Shown: one piece after another, positions 1-5,168 of the stretch | How positions within the stretch are numbered: the first letter of the stretch is position 1 | How the letters are laid out: each line of letters opens with the position of its first letter | Source of the DNA: Phycisphaeraceae bacterium | GTDB lineage: Bacteria; Planctomycetota; Phycisphaerae; Phycisphaerales; Phycisphaeraceae | Reading direction: 5' to 3' | Assembly (NCBI GenBank): GCA_007119405.1 | Contig: SKPT01000571.1 | Coordinates: 1 to 6,291, forward strand | Length of the DNA: 6,291 bases | The notes under the pieces: generated by a model | What the model was told of the DNA's origin: nothing | Database searches by the model: none | Seen by the model: the letters and a program-made list of their open reading frames with translations, nothing else | Translations under genes and position numbers: made by a program

Positions 1-306
1 GGGCAGGCCGGCGCCCCGACGTTCGACCGCGAGATGCTGCTGGCCGCGGCCCCGGAGGTGATCGTGCTGCTGAGCCCGGGCGGGCGCGAGCTGGCGGCGC
101 TGGACGAGGACCCGCGCCTGGCGGAGCTGCGCGGCCTGGAGGTCCCGGCGGTGCGCGACCGGCGCGTCGCCATCGTCAACCATCCGCTGGCCCTGCTGCC
201 GACGACGACGATCCCCGACGTCGTCGCCGAGCTTCTCGGCAAGGTGCATCCCGAGCTGGCGGAGGCGGCGAGGGAGATTGTCGCGGCGACGGAGGCGGCG
301 CCGTGA
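1..306 (+). CDS. ABC importer periplasmic substrate-binding protein, C-terminal part (BtuF/FhuD-like)
   Basis: The frame is open from base 1, so the gene starts outside the window; 101 codons and a TGA at 304-306 are visible. The product would capture a metal chelate such as cobalamin, a siderophore or heme in the periplasm and deliver it to the permease encoded next. The fragment has the look of the C-terminal lobe of the class III (BtuF/FhuD/FepB) binding proteins: a hydrophobic strand preceded by 'APEV' (EVIVLLSPGG), then a 'PAVRDRRVAIVNHPLALLP' segment corresponding to the usual 'pAVrdGrVv' strand, and a terminal helix with 'ELLGKVHPE', which resembles the common 'la..lHP' ending. The TGA overlaps the GTG start of the permease by 4 nt, so the two are translationally coupled. 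The ligand cannot be told from this fragment. The family call rests mostly on these motifs plus the neighbour. Confidence 0.82.
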   Translation, partial: GQAGAPTFDREMLLAAAPEVIVLLSPGGRELAALDEDPRLAELRGLEVPAVRDRRVAIVNHPLALLPTTTIPDVVAELLGKVHPELAEAAREIVAATEAAP

Positions 307-1340
307 CGGCGTCCCCGGCGCCCATCAACGAGCCCGCGGCCGCGCCCGCCGCGGTGAGCCTGCGCACCTGGCTGGTCATCGGCGCGTGCGGTGTGGTGCT
401 GGGGCTGGTCGCGGCGGCGCGGCTGTATGTCGGCTCGTCGGCGCTGGGGTTCCCGGCCGGCGAGCTGGAGCAGATCTGGCACGCCCGGTTGTGGCGGCTG
501 GGCCTGGGGGCGGTGGCCGGGGCGAGCCTGGCGCTGGCGGGCGTGGCGCTGCAGAGCCTGCTGCGCAACCCGCTGGCGGAGCCTTTCATCCTCGGGCTGT
601 CGACGGGCGCGGCGGCGGGGATGATCGGTCAGTCGCTGCTCCTGTCGTGGCTGGGCTGGGCGGTGACGGGCCACCACCTCGGCGCCGTGGCGGGCGCGGC
701 GGTGAGCATGGGCATCGTCTTCGCCATCGGGCGGCGCCGCGGCGTGATCGACCCGCTGGGGCTGCTGCTGGTGGGCGTGGTCGTCAGCACGATCAACGGG
801 GCGCTGATCATGCTGGCGAACTACCTCGTCGGCCCCGGAGCGATCCGCGACGAGCTGATGCGCTGGATGATGGGGTATCTCAACGAGGCGGCGTCGGGGG
901 CGAGCGTGCTCGTGGTGATGATGCTGCTGGCGGCCGGGTGGACGCTGCTGCAACGTGCGGCCGGTGCGATGGACGTGGCGACGCTGAGCGACGCGGAGGC
1001 GGCGAGCCTGGGCGTGAGCCTGGCACGGCTGCGGACGGGGCTGTTCGTCACGGCGAGCGTGCTGGCGGCCGGGGCGGTGGTGCTGGCCGGGCCGGTGGCG
1101 TTCGTGGGGCTGATCTGCCCGCACGTGGCACGGCTGATGCTCGGGCCGGGGCATGGTCCGCTGCTGGTGGCGTCGGCGCTGCTGGGTGCGGCGCTGGTCG
1201 TGGCGGCGGACGTCGCCAGCGCGGCGATCCACCTGACGTGGGGCGTGGGGCTGGTGCCGATCGGCGTGTTCACGGCGCTGGTGGGCGGGCCGGCGTTCCT
1301 GGCGATGCTGCGGCCGCGGTTGGGGAGGGGGGGAGGATGA
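303..1340 (+). CDS. FecCD/BtuC-family ABC transporter permease
   Basis: This 345-residue inner-membrane protein forms the channel of a binding-protein-dependent importer for cobalamin, iron-siderophores or heme. The length is normal for the family. The family signature is at residues 88-98 (RNPLAEPFILG), followed by a Gly/Ala-rich segment (STGAAAG). A second conserved block at 267-278 (FVGLICPHVARL) contains the Pro-His of the loop that contacts the ATPase. The end matches the family pattern (P.GVFTALVGGPAFL.ML). Hydrophobic segments alternate with short polar loops through the whole length, consistent with about ten helices. I chose the GTG at 303 because it overlaps the upstream stop (GTGA) and has GGAGG at 291-295, 7 nt ahead. 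The substrate is not determinable here. The stop overlaps an ATG (ATGA at 1337-1340) preceded by a G/A-rich ribosome-binding sequence, as if an ATPase gene once followed. Confidence 0.95.
   Translation: MTASPAPINEPAAAPAAVSLRTWLVIGACGVVLGLVAAARLYVGSSALGFPAGELEQIWHARLWRLGLGAVAGASLALAGVALQSLLRNPLAEPFILGLSTGAAAGMIGQSLLLSWLGWAVTGHHLGAVAGAAVSMGIVFAIGRRRGVIDPLGLLLVGVVVSTINGALIMLANYLVGPGAIRDELMRWMMGYLNEAASGASVLVVMMLLAAGWTLLQRAAGAMDVATLSDAEAASLGVSLARLRTGLFVTASVLAAGAVVLAGPVAFVGLICPHVARLMLGPGHGPLLVASALLGAALVVAADVASAAIHLTWGVGLVPIGVFTALVGGPAFLAMLRPRLGRGGG
1325..1339 (+). promoter_or_regulatory. Ribosome-binding site and ATG overlapping the permease stop, with no recognisable gene after it
   Basis: A purine run ending in GGGAGG lies just before ATG 1337-1339, which overlaps the permease TGA as ATGA. 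This is the common coupling arrangement for the third gene (ATPase) of such importers. The frame from this ATG stays open to 1711 but reads at once into heptamer repeats and spacer DNA, then antisense through the isomerase gene. It shows no Walker A, signature or Walker B motif. I read it as a relict or coincidental start; the sequence of the site is plain, its meaning is inference. Confidence 0.4.
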
Positions 1341-1374
1341 ATGCAGAATGCAGAATGCAGAATGCAGAATTCAG
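1340..1374. repeat. Heptanucleotide tandem repeat AATGCAG, five units
   Basis: Four perfect head-to-tail copies of AATGCAG occupy 1340-1367, and a fifth with one change (AATTCAG) occupies 1368-1374. The array begins on the last base of the permease stop codon. Because the unit is 7 nt, all three frames are read in turn, giving spurious peptides of the 'MQNAECRMQNAE' type. Similar heptamer arrays are scattered through spacers of several bacterial groups, for example the STRR sequences of cyanobacteria. Whether this is a member of a genome-wide family needs the rest of the genome. Confidence 0.95.
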
Positions 1375-1477
1375 AACATCACCTCCACCTCCCTTCCTGC
1401 TTTCCTGGCTTCCTTATTCGTCCTGCCTTCCTTCGTGTCGTTATCCGTGTGCATCTGTGGCCGATCCGCCGCTTCCT
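1375..1477. repeat. Composite spacer: pyrimidine-rich tract plus probable dispersed repeat fragment
   Basis: Bases 1381-1440 are about 82% pyrimidine on the plus strand, with C/T runs such as CTTCCTGC, CTTTCCTGG and CCTTCCTTC that look like a degenerate repeat. This runs into TTATCCGTGTGCATCTGTGG (1441-1460), a phrase close to the 'ATCCGTGTTCATCTGTGG' spacer element I know from many bacterial genomes. Base composition is clearly less GC-rich than the flanking genes and no coding pattern is visible. It fills the space between the convergent permease (+) and the isomerase/small-ORF unit (-). The dispersed-repeat reading is from memory of similar spacers and was not tested. Confidence 0.5.
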
Positions 1478-1600
1478 TCACTGCCGGTACTCGTCGATCC
1501 TCGCCTGGAAATCCCGCCCTTGCCCCCCGCCACGTGCAGACTCGCTCTGGACGGGCGTTGGGGCATCATGCGCGTCGTGCGTCGATTGTGGCACCTGCAT
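1478..1600 (-). CDS. Possible small protein of 40 residues, downstream of the isomerase
   Basis: On the minus strand an ATG at 1600 lies 5 nt after the isomerase stop and opens a 40-codon frame ending at 1478. Upstream, inside the end of the isomerase gene, GGAGG at 1613-1617 could serve as ribosome-binding site, 12 nt from the ATG, which is somewhat long. The product would be hydrophilic, without a signal peptide or membrane segment, and ends in DFQARIDEYRQ, which reads like a natural amphipathic helix. About 30 of 40 codons end in G or C, consistent with coding in this genome but lower than in the confident genes. I recognise no family. It could equally be a chance frame in spacer DNA. Confidence 0.3.
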   Translation of the reverse strand: MQVPQSTHDAHDAPTPVQSESARGGGQGRDFQARIDEYRQ

Positions 1601-1605
1601 GAGAG

Positions 1606-2448
1606 TCAGGCCCCTCCGCGCAGATGCCGGGCGAGGAACGCGTGGCCTGAGGCGACGCGCTGCCAGGTCGCGCCCTTGAAGCAGTATTCGAGCGAGAGTG
1701 TGTCGCGGTAGCCGCTGGCCAGCAGGCGCTGGAAGAAGGCGGGGTAGTCGAGCTCGCCCTCGTCCTCGATCCAGCCCGGGCCCGCGGCCGTGCCCGCCTG
1801 CTGGACGTGCAGATGCGCGATGTGCGGGCGCAGGGCGTCGAACGAGGCGTCGACGCCCTCGGTCTTGTGGAACGTCGTGGGCTGGTAGAGCACCTTGAGG
1901 TTGGCCGCGCCGACGCGATCGAGCAGTTCGAGCGTGGTGGCGACGGTGTCGGCGAGCGTGTGGGCGTGGGTCTCGACGACGAACTGGATGTGGGGGGCCT
2001 TGGCGGTGAGCGCGCGCAGGCCGGCGACGCACTGGTCCCAGTGGGCGTCGGTGGCGATGTCGGAGCCGATGCCGGTGTTGGCGACGTCGGTGAAGGTGCG
2101 GATCTTGGTTGCCCCGAGGATGCTCGCGGCGTGGATGGCGCGGTCCGCGGTGGCCAGCGCGTCGTCGTACTCTTTCTGGCCGCGGGTGAAGGCGAAGTAG
2201 GGGGAGATGACGGGCAGGGCGATCTTGTGCTCGTCGGCGACGCGGCGGAGGTGCGCGAGGGCGTCGTCGTCGTGGTCCTGGATCTGGCCGAAGAAGACTT
2301 CGACGCCGTCGAAGCCGGTCTGCGCGGCCCTGGCGACGACGTCCTCGATGGGGTCGTTGCGGAAGGCGATGGAGCAGAGGGTGAGGCTGACGGCCTGGTG
2401 GGGGTCGGCGGCGTTGGAATCGACGGTGGTGGGGGTGGTGCGTGTCAT
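1606..2448 (-). CDS. Sugar phosphate isomerase/epimerase-like TIM-barrel protein (xylose isomerase-like, AP_endonuc_2 fold)
   Basis: This 280-residue cytoplasmic protein belongs to the broad xylose-isomerase-like TIM-barrel group (hydroxypyruvate isomerases, IolE/IolI, ketose 3-epimerases), which interconvert sugars or keto acids at a divalent metal. Visible landmarks are the first strand LTLCSIAF (22-29), GFDGVEVFFG (45-54), the second-strand LPVISPYFAF (78-87), the helix-strand ASILGATKIRTFT (108-120), the metal-ligand strand FVVETH (Glu159), VLYQP (186-190), AHLHVQ (His214) and LSLEYCF (Glu254). These fit the Glu-Asp-His-Glu metal site, except that the second ligand position holds Gln189. 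Residues 1-19 are a Thr/Ala-rich extension without the features of a signal peptide. The ATG at 2448 is supported by AAGGAG 7 nt upstream. The exact substrate is unknown; the neighbours do not help. Confidence 0.88.
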   Translation of the reverse strand: MTRTTPTTVDSNAADPHQAVSLTLCSIAFRNDPIEDVVARAAQTGFDGVEVFFGQIQDHDDDALAHLRRVADEHKIALPVISPYFAFTRGQKEYDDALATADRAIHAASILGATKIRTFTDVANTGIGSDIATDAHWDQCVAGLRALTAKAPHIQFVVETHAHTLADTVATTLELLDRVGAANLKVLYQPTTFHKTEGVDASFDALRPHIAHLHVQQAGTAAGPGWIEDEGELDYPAFFQRLLASGYRDTLSLEYCFKGATWQRVASGHAFLARHLRGGA

Positions 2449-2455
2449 GGGTGGG

Positions 2456-2461
2456 CTCCTT
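2456..2461 (-). promoter_or_regulatory. Strong ribosome-binding site of the isomerase gene
   Basis: On the minus strand the sequence reads AAGGAG, 7 nt before the ATG at 2448. It matches the anti-Shine-Dalgarno core well and fixes the start of the isomerase, ruling out the longer open frame reaching back to 2542 into the inverted repeat. Confidence 0.85.
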
Positions 2462-2486
2462 CGGCCTCAATGGTGCCGGGTTAGGT

Positions 2487-2577
2487 TGTAGGGTGGGTAG
2501 AGCGAAGCGAAACCCACCTTGGGGGCGGTGCGTTACCGGCAAACGGGTGGGTTTCGCTTCGCTCTACCCACCCTACA
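2487..2577. repeat. REPIN-like element: perfect 32-bp inverted repeat whose arms are themselves hairpins
   Basis: The arm at 2487-2518 is the exact reverse complement of 2546-2577, with a 27-nt centre (2519-2545). Each arm also contains its own small hairpin, GGTGGGT-13 nt-ACCCACC (2492-2518 and 2546-2572), so the element is two REP-like palindromes in opposite orientation. That is the structure called a REPIN or BIME, which is mobilised in other bacteria by REP-associated tyrosine transposases (RAYT). No such transposase lies in this window. The element sits between two minus-strand genes, about 26 nt upstream of the isomerase ribosome-binding site, where its RNA form would be a very stable stem that could block readthrough or protect mRNA ends. 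The pairing is directly visible; the mobile-element reading is inference. Confidence 0.88.
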
Positions 2578-2657
2578 TCAGAGGCGAGCCGCGACAGTTC
2601 ACGGCGCCTCAATGTGGATCGGCCTGCCCCTCAGGGTACCGCGCCGCCGCAGCCGCG

Positions 2658-2735
2658 TCAGCGCCCGGCTTTGTGCGGATCTTCCCCGTCGTGCTCAACC
2701 CACGCCTTGACGAGCAGGTACACGGCCCGGATCTT
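2658..2735 (-). other. Out-of-frame continuation of the secreted protein gene (25 codons plus TGA)
   Basis: Dropping one base of the GGG run at 2736-2738 (CCC on the coding strand) joins codon 220 to a frame ending at TGA 2658-2660. The added tail begins KIRAVYLLVKAWVEHDGED, which reads like real protein. In this frame 21 of 25 codons end in G or C, while in the annotated frame only 4 of the last 13 do, so coding composition favours the shifted frame. The repaired protein would have 245 residues. Causes could be a true mutation, a sequencing or assembly error in the homopolymer, or, less likely, programmed frameshifting. Confidence 0.65.
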
Positions 2736-3396
2736 GGGCGGCAAAGCGGCTGGGGAAGAGGGCGTCGGCGTCGAAGGGCAGACGGACCAGTGCCGTCGAG
2801 CCCCGGTCGAGTTCCACATTCACCCGTACGGCCGTTACCGCGACGGGTGCGGCGTCGGCCGGCGCGGGTCGATCCGCGGCCTGCGACAGGTCGAAGCGCA
2901 GGGCAATGCGTTGGGTCTGCGGATCGTGCCGGGCGTGGACCGGGCCGGCGAGCACCTGCTCGATCTCGCGGCGGTCGAGGCGGGCATCAAGCTGGCCGTG
3001 CTCCTCGAACAGCCACGCGCGGTAGCGCTCCAGCTCCGTAAAGTCGATCCGTGCGTCGGCTGCGGCGAACGACCCGAAGGTGGGCCGGGTGAAGCGCACG
3101 CGGGCCGGGTGCTCGTCGCGCGGATTCACCCGGATTGTGGCCAGGTCCCGGTGGCCGACTTCCGTACCGGCGATGATCGCGGCGCGCAGGGCGTCGGGAT
3201 AGACGACGGGCTCGAGCGGGTCGAGGCCGATGTTGTTCAGGTGCCAGGCATTGAGCGCCATGATGCGGGCCTTGAAGTGCACGGCCTGCACGGCGTCGTC
3301 GCGACCGCCCTCCGCCTCGCCCTCGCCGGCCTCGGCGGTGGCGGCGAGGCTGAGTGTCAGCGCGGCGAGCAGGGTGAGGTGGGCGATGGTGGGCAT
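2695..3396 (-). CDS. Secreted protein of unknown function, with a probable C-terminal frameshift
   Basis: I do not recognise this family. As it stands the gene encodes 233 residues. It opens with a typical Sec signal peptide: a hydrophobic core LTLLAALTLSLAA (7-19) and an Ala-x-Ala site near residue 23 (AEA before GE). The mature part has no cysteine and is charged, with a segment HFKARIMALNAWHLNN (about 41-56), a Pro/Arg-rich middle and an acidic helix-like stretch (LERYRAWLFEEHGQLDARLD). A longer frame reaches back to 3471, but ATG 3396 is preferred because it begins the signal peptide and has GGAG (3404-3407) 7 nt upstream. Beyond codon 220 the coding pattern moves to another frame (see 2658-2735). 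It is divergent from lpdA and upstream of the isomerase on the same strand, separated by the inverted repeat. Confidence 0.7.
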   Translation of the reverse strand: MPTIAHLTLLAALTLSLAATAEAGEGEAEGGRDDAVQAVHFKARIMALNAWHLNNIGLDPLEPVVYPDALRAAIIAGTEVGHRDLATIRVNPRDEHPARVRFTRPTFGSFAAADARIDFTELERYRAWLFEEHGQLDARLDRREIEQVLAGPVHARHDPQTQRIALRFDLSQAADRPAPADAAPVAVTAVRVNVELDRGSTALVRLPFDADALFPSRFAAQDPGRVPARQGVG

Positions 3397-3403
3397 GGCC
3401 TGG

Positions 3404-3407
3404 CTCC
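3404..3407 (-). promoter_or_regulatory. Ribosome-binding site deciding the start of the secreted protein
   Basis: GGAG on the minus strand lies 7 nt before the ATG at 3396. This places the start directly before the signal peptide rather than at the in-frame upstream codon at 3471. Confidence 0.55.
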
Positions 3408-3554
3408 GGAAGACCGGGGAACTTGGCCAGTGTCCCTGACGGCGCTGCCATGGGCAAGTGTTCCGGTACAACCGATGAGCGCTGCATGTCGCCGCCGACG
3501 CCGAGGACGGTGGCGATTCCGATGGCCCGCTCCGCGATGCCCACGGCGAGCGTG

Positions 3555-3567
3555 TATGCTGTGCATA
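3555..3567 (+). promoter_or_regulatory. Possible -10 element and small palindrome directly before lpdA
   Basis: TATGC-TGT-GCATA is a perfect 5-bp inverted repeat that ends 2 nt before the lpdA ATG. Its first half contains TATGCT (3555-3560), a 4/6 match to a -10 box. Transcription from it would begin close to the ATG itself, so the mRNA would be leaderless or nearly so. This fits the absence of any Shine-Dalgarno sequence here. No convincing -35 box is present. It could be chance. Confidence 0.3.
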
Positions 3568-3569
3568 TC

Positions 3570-4964
3570 ATGAGCGAACACGATCTGGTCGTCATCGGGG
3601 CCGGTCCGGGGGGCTATGTCGCCGCGATCCGGGCTGCGCAGCTCGGGCTGAACGTCGCCTGCGTCGATGAGAACGACGCGCCCGGGGGCACGTGCCTGCG
3701 TATCGGGTGCATTCCGAGCAAGGCGCTGCTGGAATCGTCGGAGCGCTACGAGCAGGCGCAGGCCGCGCTGGCCGAGCACGGCATCAAGGCGGGCAAGCTC
3801 GAGCTGGACCTCGCCACCATGCTCAAGCGCAAGGATAAGGTGGTCACGGCCCTGACGCGCGGGGTGGCGTCGCTATTCAAGAAGCACAAGATCACGCACT
3901 ACAAAGGTCGCGGCCGGCTCACCGGCGAGCGGCAGGTCGTCGTCGAGTATGACAGCGGCAAGACGCAGAGCCTGGTGGGTGAGCACATCCTCATCGCCAC
4001 CGGCTCGCGCCCGGTGACGCTGCCGGGCGTTGACCTGGCCAGTGAGGGCGTGGACACGAGCACCGACGGACTCGCCTACAAGAAGGTGCCCGGGACGCTG
4101 GCGGTGATCGGGGCGGGCTACATCGGGCTGGAGATGGGCTCGATCTGGCGTCGGCTGGGGGCGAAGGTGATCGTGATCGAGTACCTGGAGCGCATCCTGC
4201 CGGGCATGGACGCGGAGACGGCCGCGGCGGCGAAGAAGCTGTTCGAGAAGCAGGGCTTCGACTTCCGCCTGGGCAGCCGGGTCACCGGCGTGACGAGCAA
4301 CGGCAAGGGCAAGGGGGTGTCGATCGAGCTGGCCACCGGCGAGCCGATCGAGGCGGACCGCGTGCTGGTGGCGGTGGGGCGCGCCCCGCACACCGAGGGC
4401 CTGGGCCTGGAGGAGGCGGGCGTGAAGCTCGATGACCGGGGGCGCATCGACGTGGATGACGACTTCAAGACCTCGGCCGCGGGCATCTACGCCATCGGCG
4501 ACGTCATCCGCGGGCCCATGCTCGCGCACAAGGCGGAGGAGGAGGGGATCGCCTGCGTGGAGAAGCTCGTCACCGGGCGGGGCCACGTCAACTACGACGC
4601 GATCCCGGCGGTGGTCTACACGCACCCGGAGATCGCCAGCGTCGGGCGCACGGAGGAGGAGCTCAACGACGAGGCGCTGGAGTACCGCAAGGGTGTGTTC
4701 CCGTTCGTCGCCAACGGTCGGGCGCGGGCGCTGGGCGACACGACGGGGCAGGTGAAGATCCTGGCCGGGAAGAAGACGGACCGCGTCTACGGCGTGCACA
4801 TCATCGGCCCGCGGGCCGGCGACCTGATCGCCGAGTGCGCGGCGGCGATCGAGTTCGGCGCCAGCGCCGAGGACGTGGCCCGCACCTGCCACGCGCATCC
4901 GACGCTGGCCGAGGCGGTCAAGGAGGCGGCGCTGGGCGTGGATGGCCGGGCGATTCACATCTGA
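3570..4964 (+). CDS. lpdA: Dihydrolipoyl dehydrogenase (E3, EC 1.8.1.4)
   Basis: This 464-residue cytoplasmic flavoenzyme reoxidises the dihydrolipoyl groups of 2-oxoacid dehydrogenase complexes or the glycine cleavage system, passing electrons through FAD to NAD+. All parts are present in order: FAD-binding GAGPGG (10-15), the redox disulfide in GGTCLRIGCIPSK (Cys42 and Cys47), ATGSRP (143-148), NAD-binding GAGYIGLE (181-188), the second FAD motif AIGDV (308-312, Asp311), and the dimerisation domain with the catalytic pair in CHAHPTLAEA (His443, Glu448). Length is typical. I start at ATG 3570 because the FAD strand follows at once; the frame extends back to a TTG at 3423, but those 49 residues match nothing in the family. 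No E1, E2 or gcv genes lie nearby, so E3 may be shared. No clear terminator follows. Confidence 0.97.
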   Translation: MSEHDLVVIGAGPGGYVAAIRAAQLGLNVACVDENDAPGGTCLRIGCIPSKALLESSERYEQAQAALAEHGIKAGKLELDLATMLKRKDKVVTALTRGVASLFKKHKITHYKGRGRLTGERQVVVEYDSGKTQSLVGEHILIATGSRPVTLPGVDLASEGVDTSTDGLAYKKVPGTLAVIGAGYIGLEMGSIWRRLGAKVIVIEYLERILPGMDAETAAAAKKLFEKQGFDFRLGSRVTGVTSNGKGKGVSIELATGEPIEADRVLVAVGRAPHTEGLGLEEAGVKLDDRGRIDVDDDFKTSAAGIYAIGDVIRGPMLAHKAEEEGIACVEKLVTGRGHVNYDAIPAVVYTHPEIASVGRTEEELNDEALEYRKGVFPFVANGRARALGDTTGQVKILAGKKTDRVYGVHIIGPRAGDLIAECAAAIEFGASAEDVARTCHAHPTLAEAVKEAALGVDGRAIHI

Positions 4965-5087
4965 CAAGGGTGCCAGCAAGCATCGCGGCAGGGGGGTGTG
5001 ATCCGAACCTTCGCTCGCGGACTCGCTCAGGTCGGGCGTGGGCGGCCACATCACAGGACTGTTGCCTCCTGATATGCCGCATTTGTC
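4965..5087. other. Spacer after lpdA without a recognisable gene
   Basis: This stretch contains no convincing gene, no hairpin followed by a T-run, and no RNA gene I can recognise. A segment near 5005-5035 has the direct repeat TCGCT-CGCGGAC-TCGCT, which may belong to a spacer repeat, but this is weak. Confidence 0.4.
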
Positions 5088-5116
5088 TTGACAGCGGTGC
5101 GGCGGCCCATTAAAAA
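5088..5116 (+). promoter_or_regulatory. Candidate sigma-70 promoter for the sulfurtransferase gene
   Basis: A perfect -35 hexamer TTGACA (5088-5093) is followed after 17 nt by TAAAAA (5111-5116), a 4/6 match to the -10 consensus, within an A-rich island (TTAAAAAA) in otherwise GC-rich DNA. Transcription would start near 5123, leaving a leader of about 45 nt before the ATG at 5169. This suggests the rhodanese has its own promoter and is not simply cotranscribed with lpdA. Confidence 0.6.
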
Positions 5117-5153
5117 ACGCGGCTGACCTTTTCCCGGGATGGACGATCCGAAC

Positions 5154-5160
5154 AAGGAGA
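5154..5160 (+). promoter_or_regulatory. Ribosome-binding site of the sulfurtransferase gene
   Basis: AAGGAGA ends 8 nt before ATG 5169. It lies within the reading frame that would come from the upstream ATG at 5139, and so favours 5169 as the true start. Confidence 0.85.
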
Positions 5161-5168
5161 AGCAAGCG

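Noticed and set aside
1340..1374. Heptamer array considered as a CRISPR array
   Set aside because: Units are 7 nt, directly tandem and without spacers, so it is a simple satellite.
1341..1679. Plus-strand frames beginning MQNAECRMQNAE
   Set aside because: These are produced by the heptamer repeat and spacer repeat DNA, a known kind of spurious annotation. No protein features follow.
278..1711. A 477-codon plus-strand open frame overlapping the permease
   Set aside because: It is the out-of-frame shadow of the permease, rich in Arg and Gly. Its tail runs through the heptamer repeat and the spacer, then antisense into the isomerase gene.
1807..2484. A 225-codon plus-strand open frame opposite the isomerase
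   Set aside because: The translation is a Gly/Val/Asp/Glu low-complexity mirror of the isomerase gene, with no recognisable domain.
3423..3569. TTG-initiated 49-residue N-terminal extension of lpdA
   Set aside because: It has no ribosome-binding site and no resemblance to the family. The FAD-binding strand follows directly after the ATG at 3570.
5139..5168. Upstream ATG start for the rhodanese
   Set aside because: It would place ten charged residues before the signal peptide, and the good ribosome-binding sequence lies inside that extension, correctly spaced for ATG 5169.
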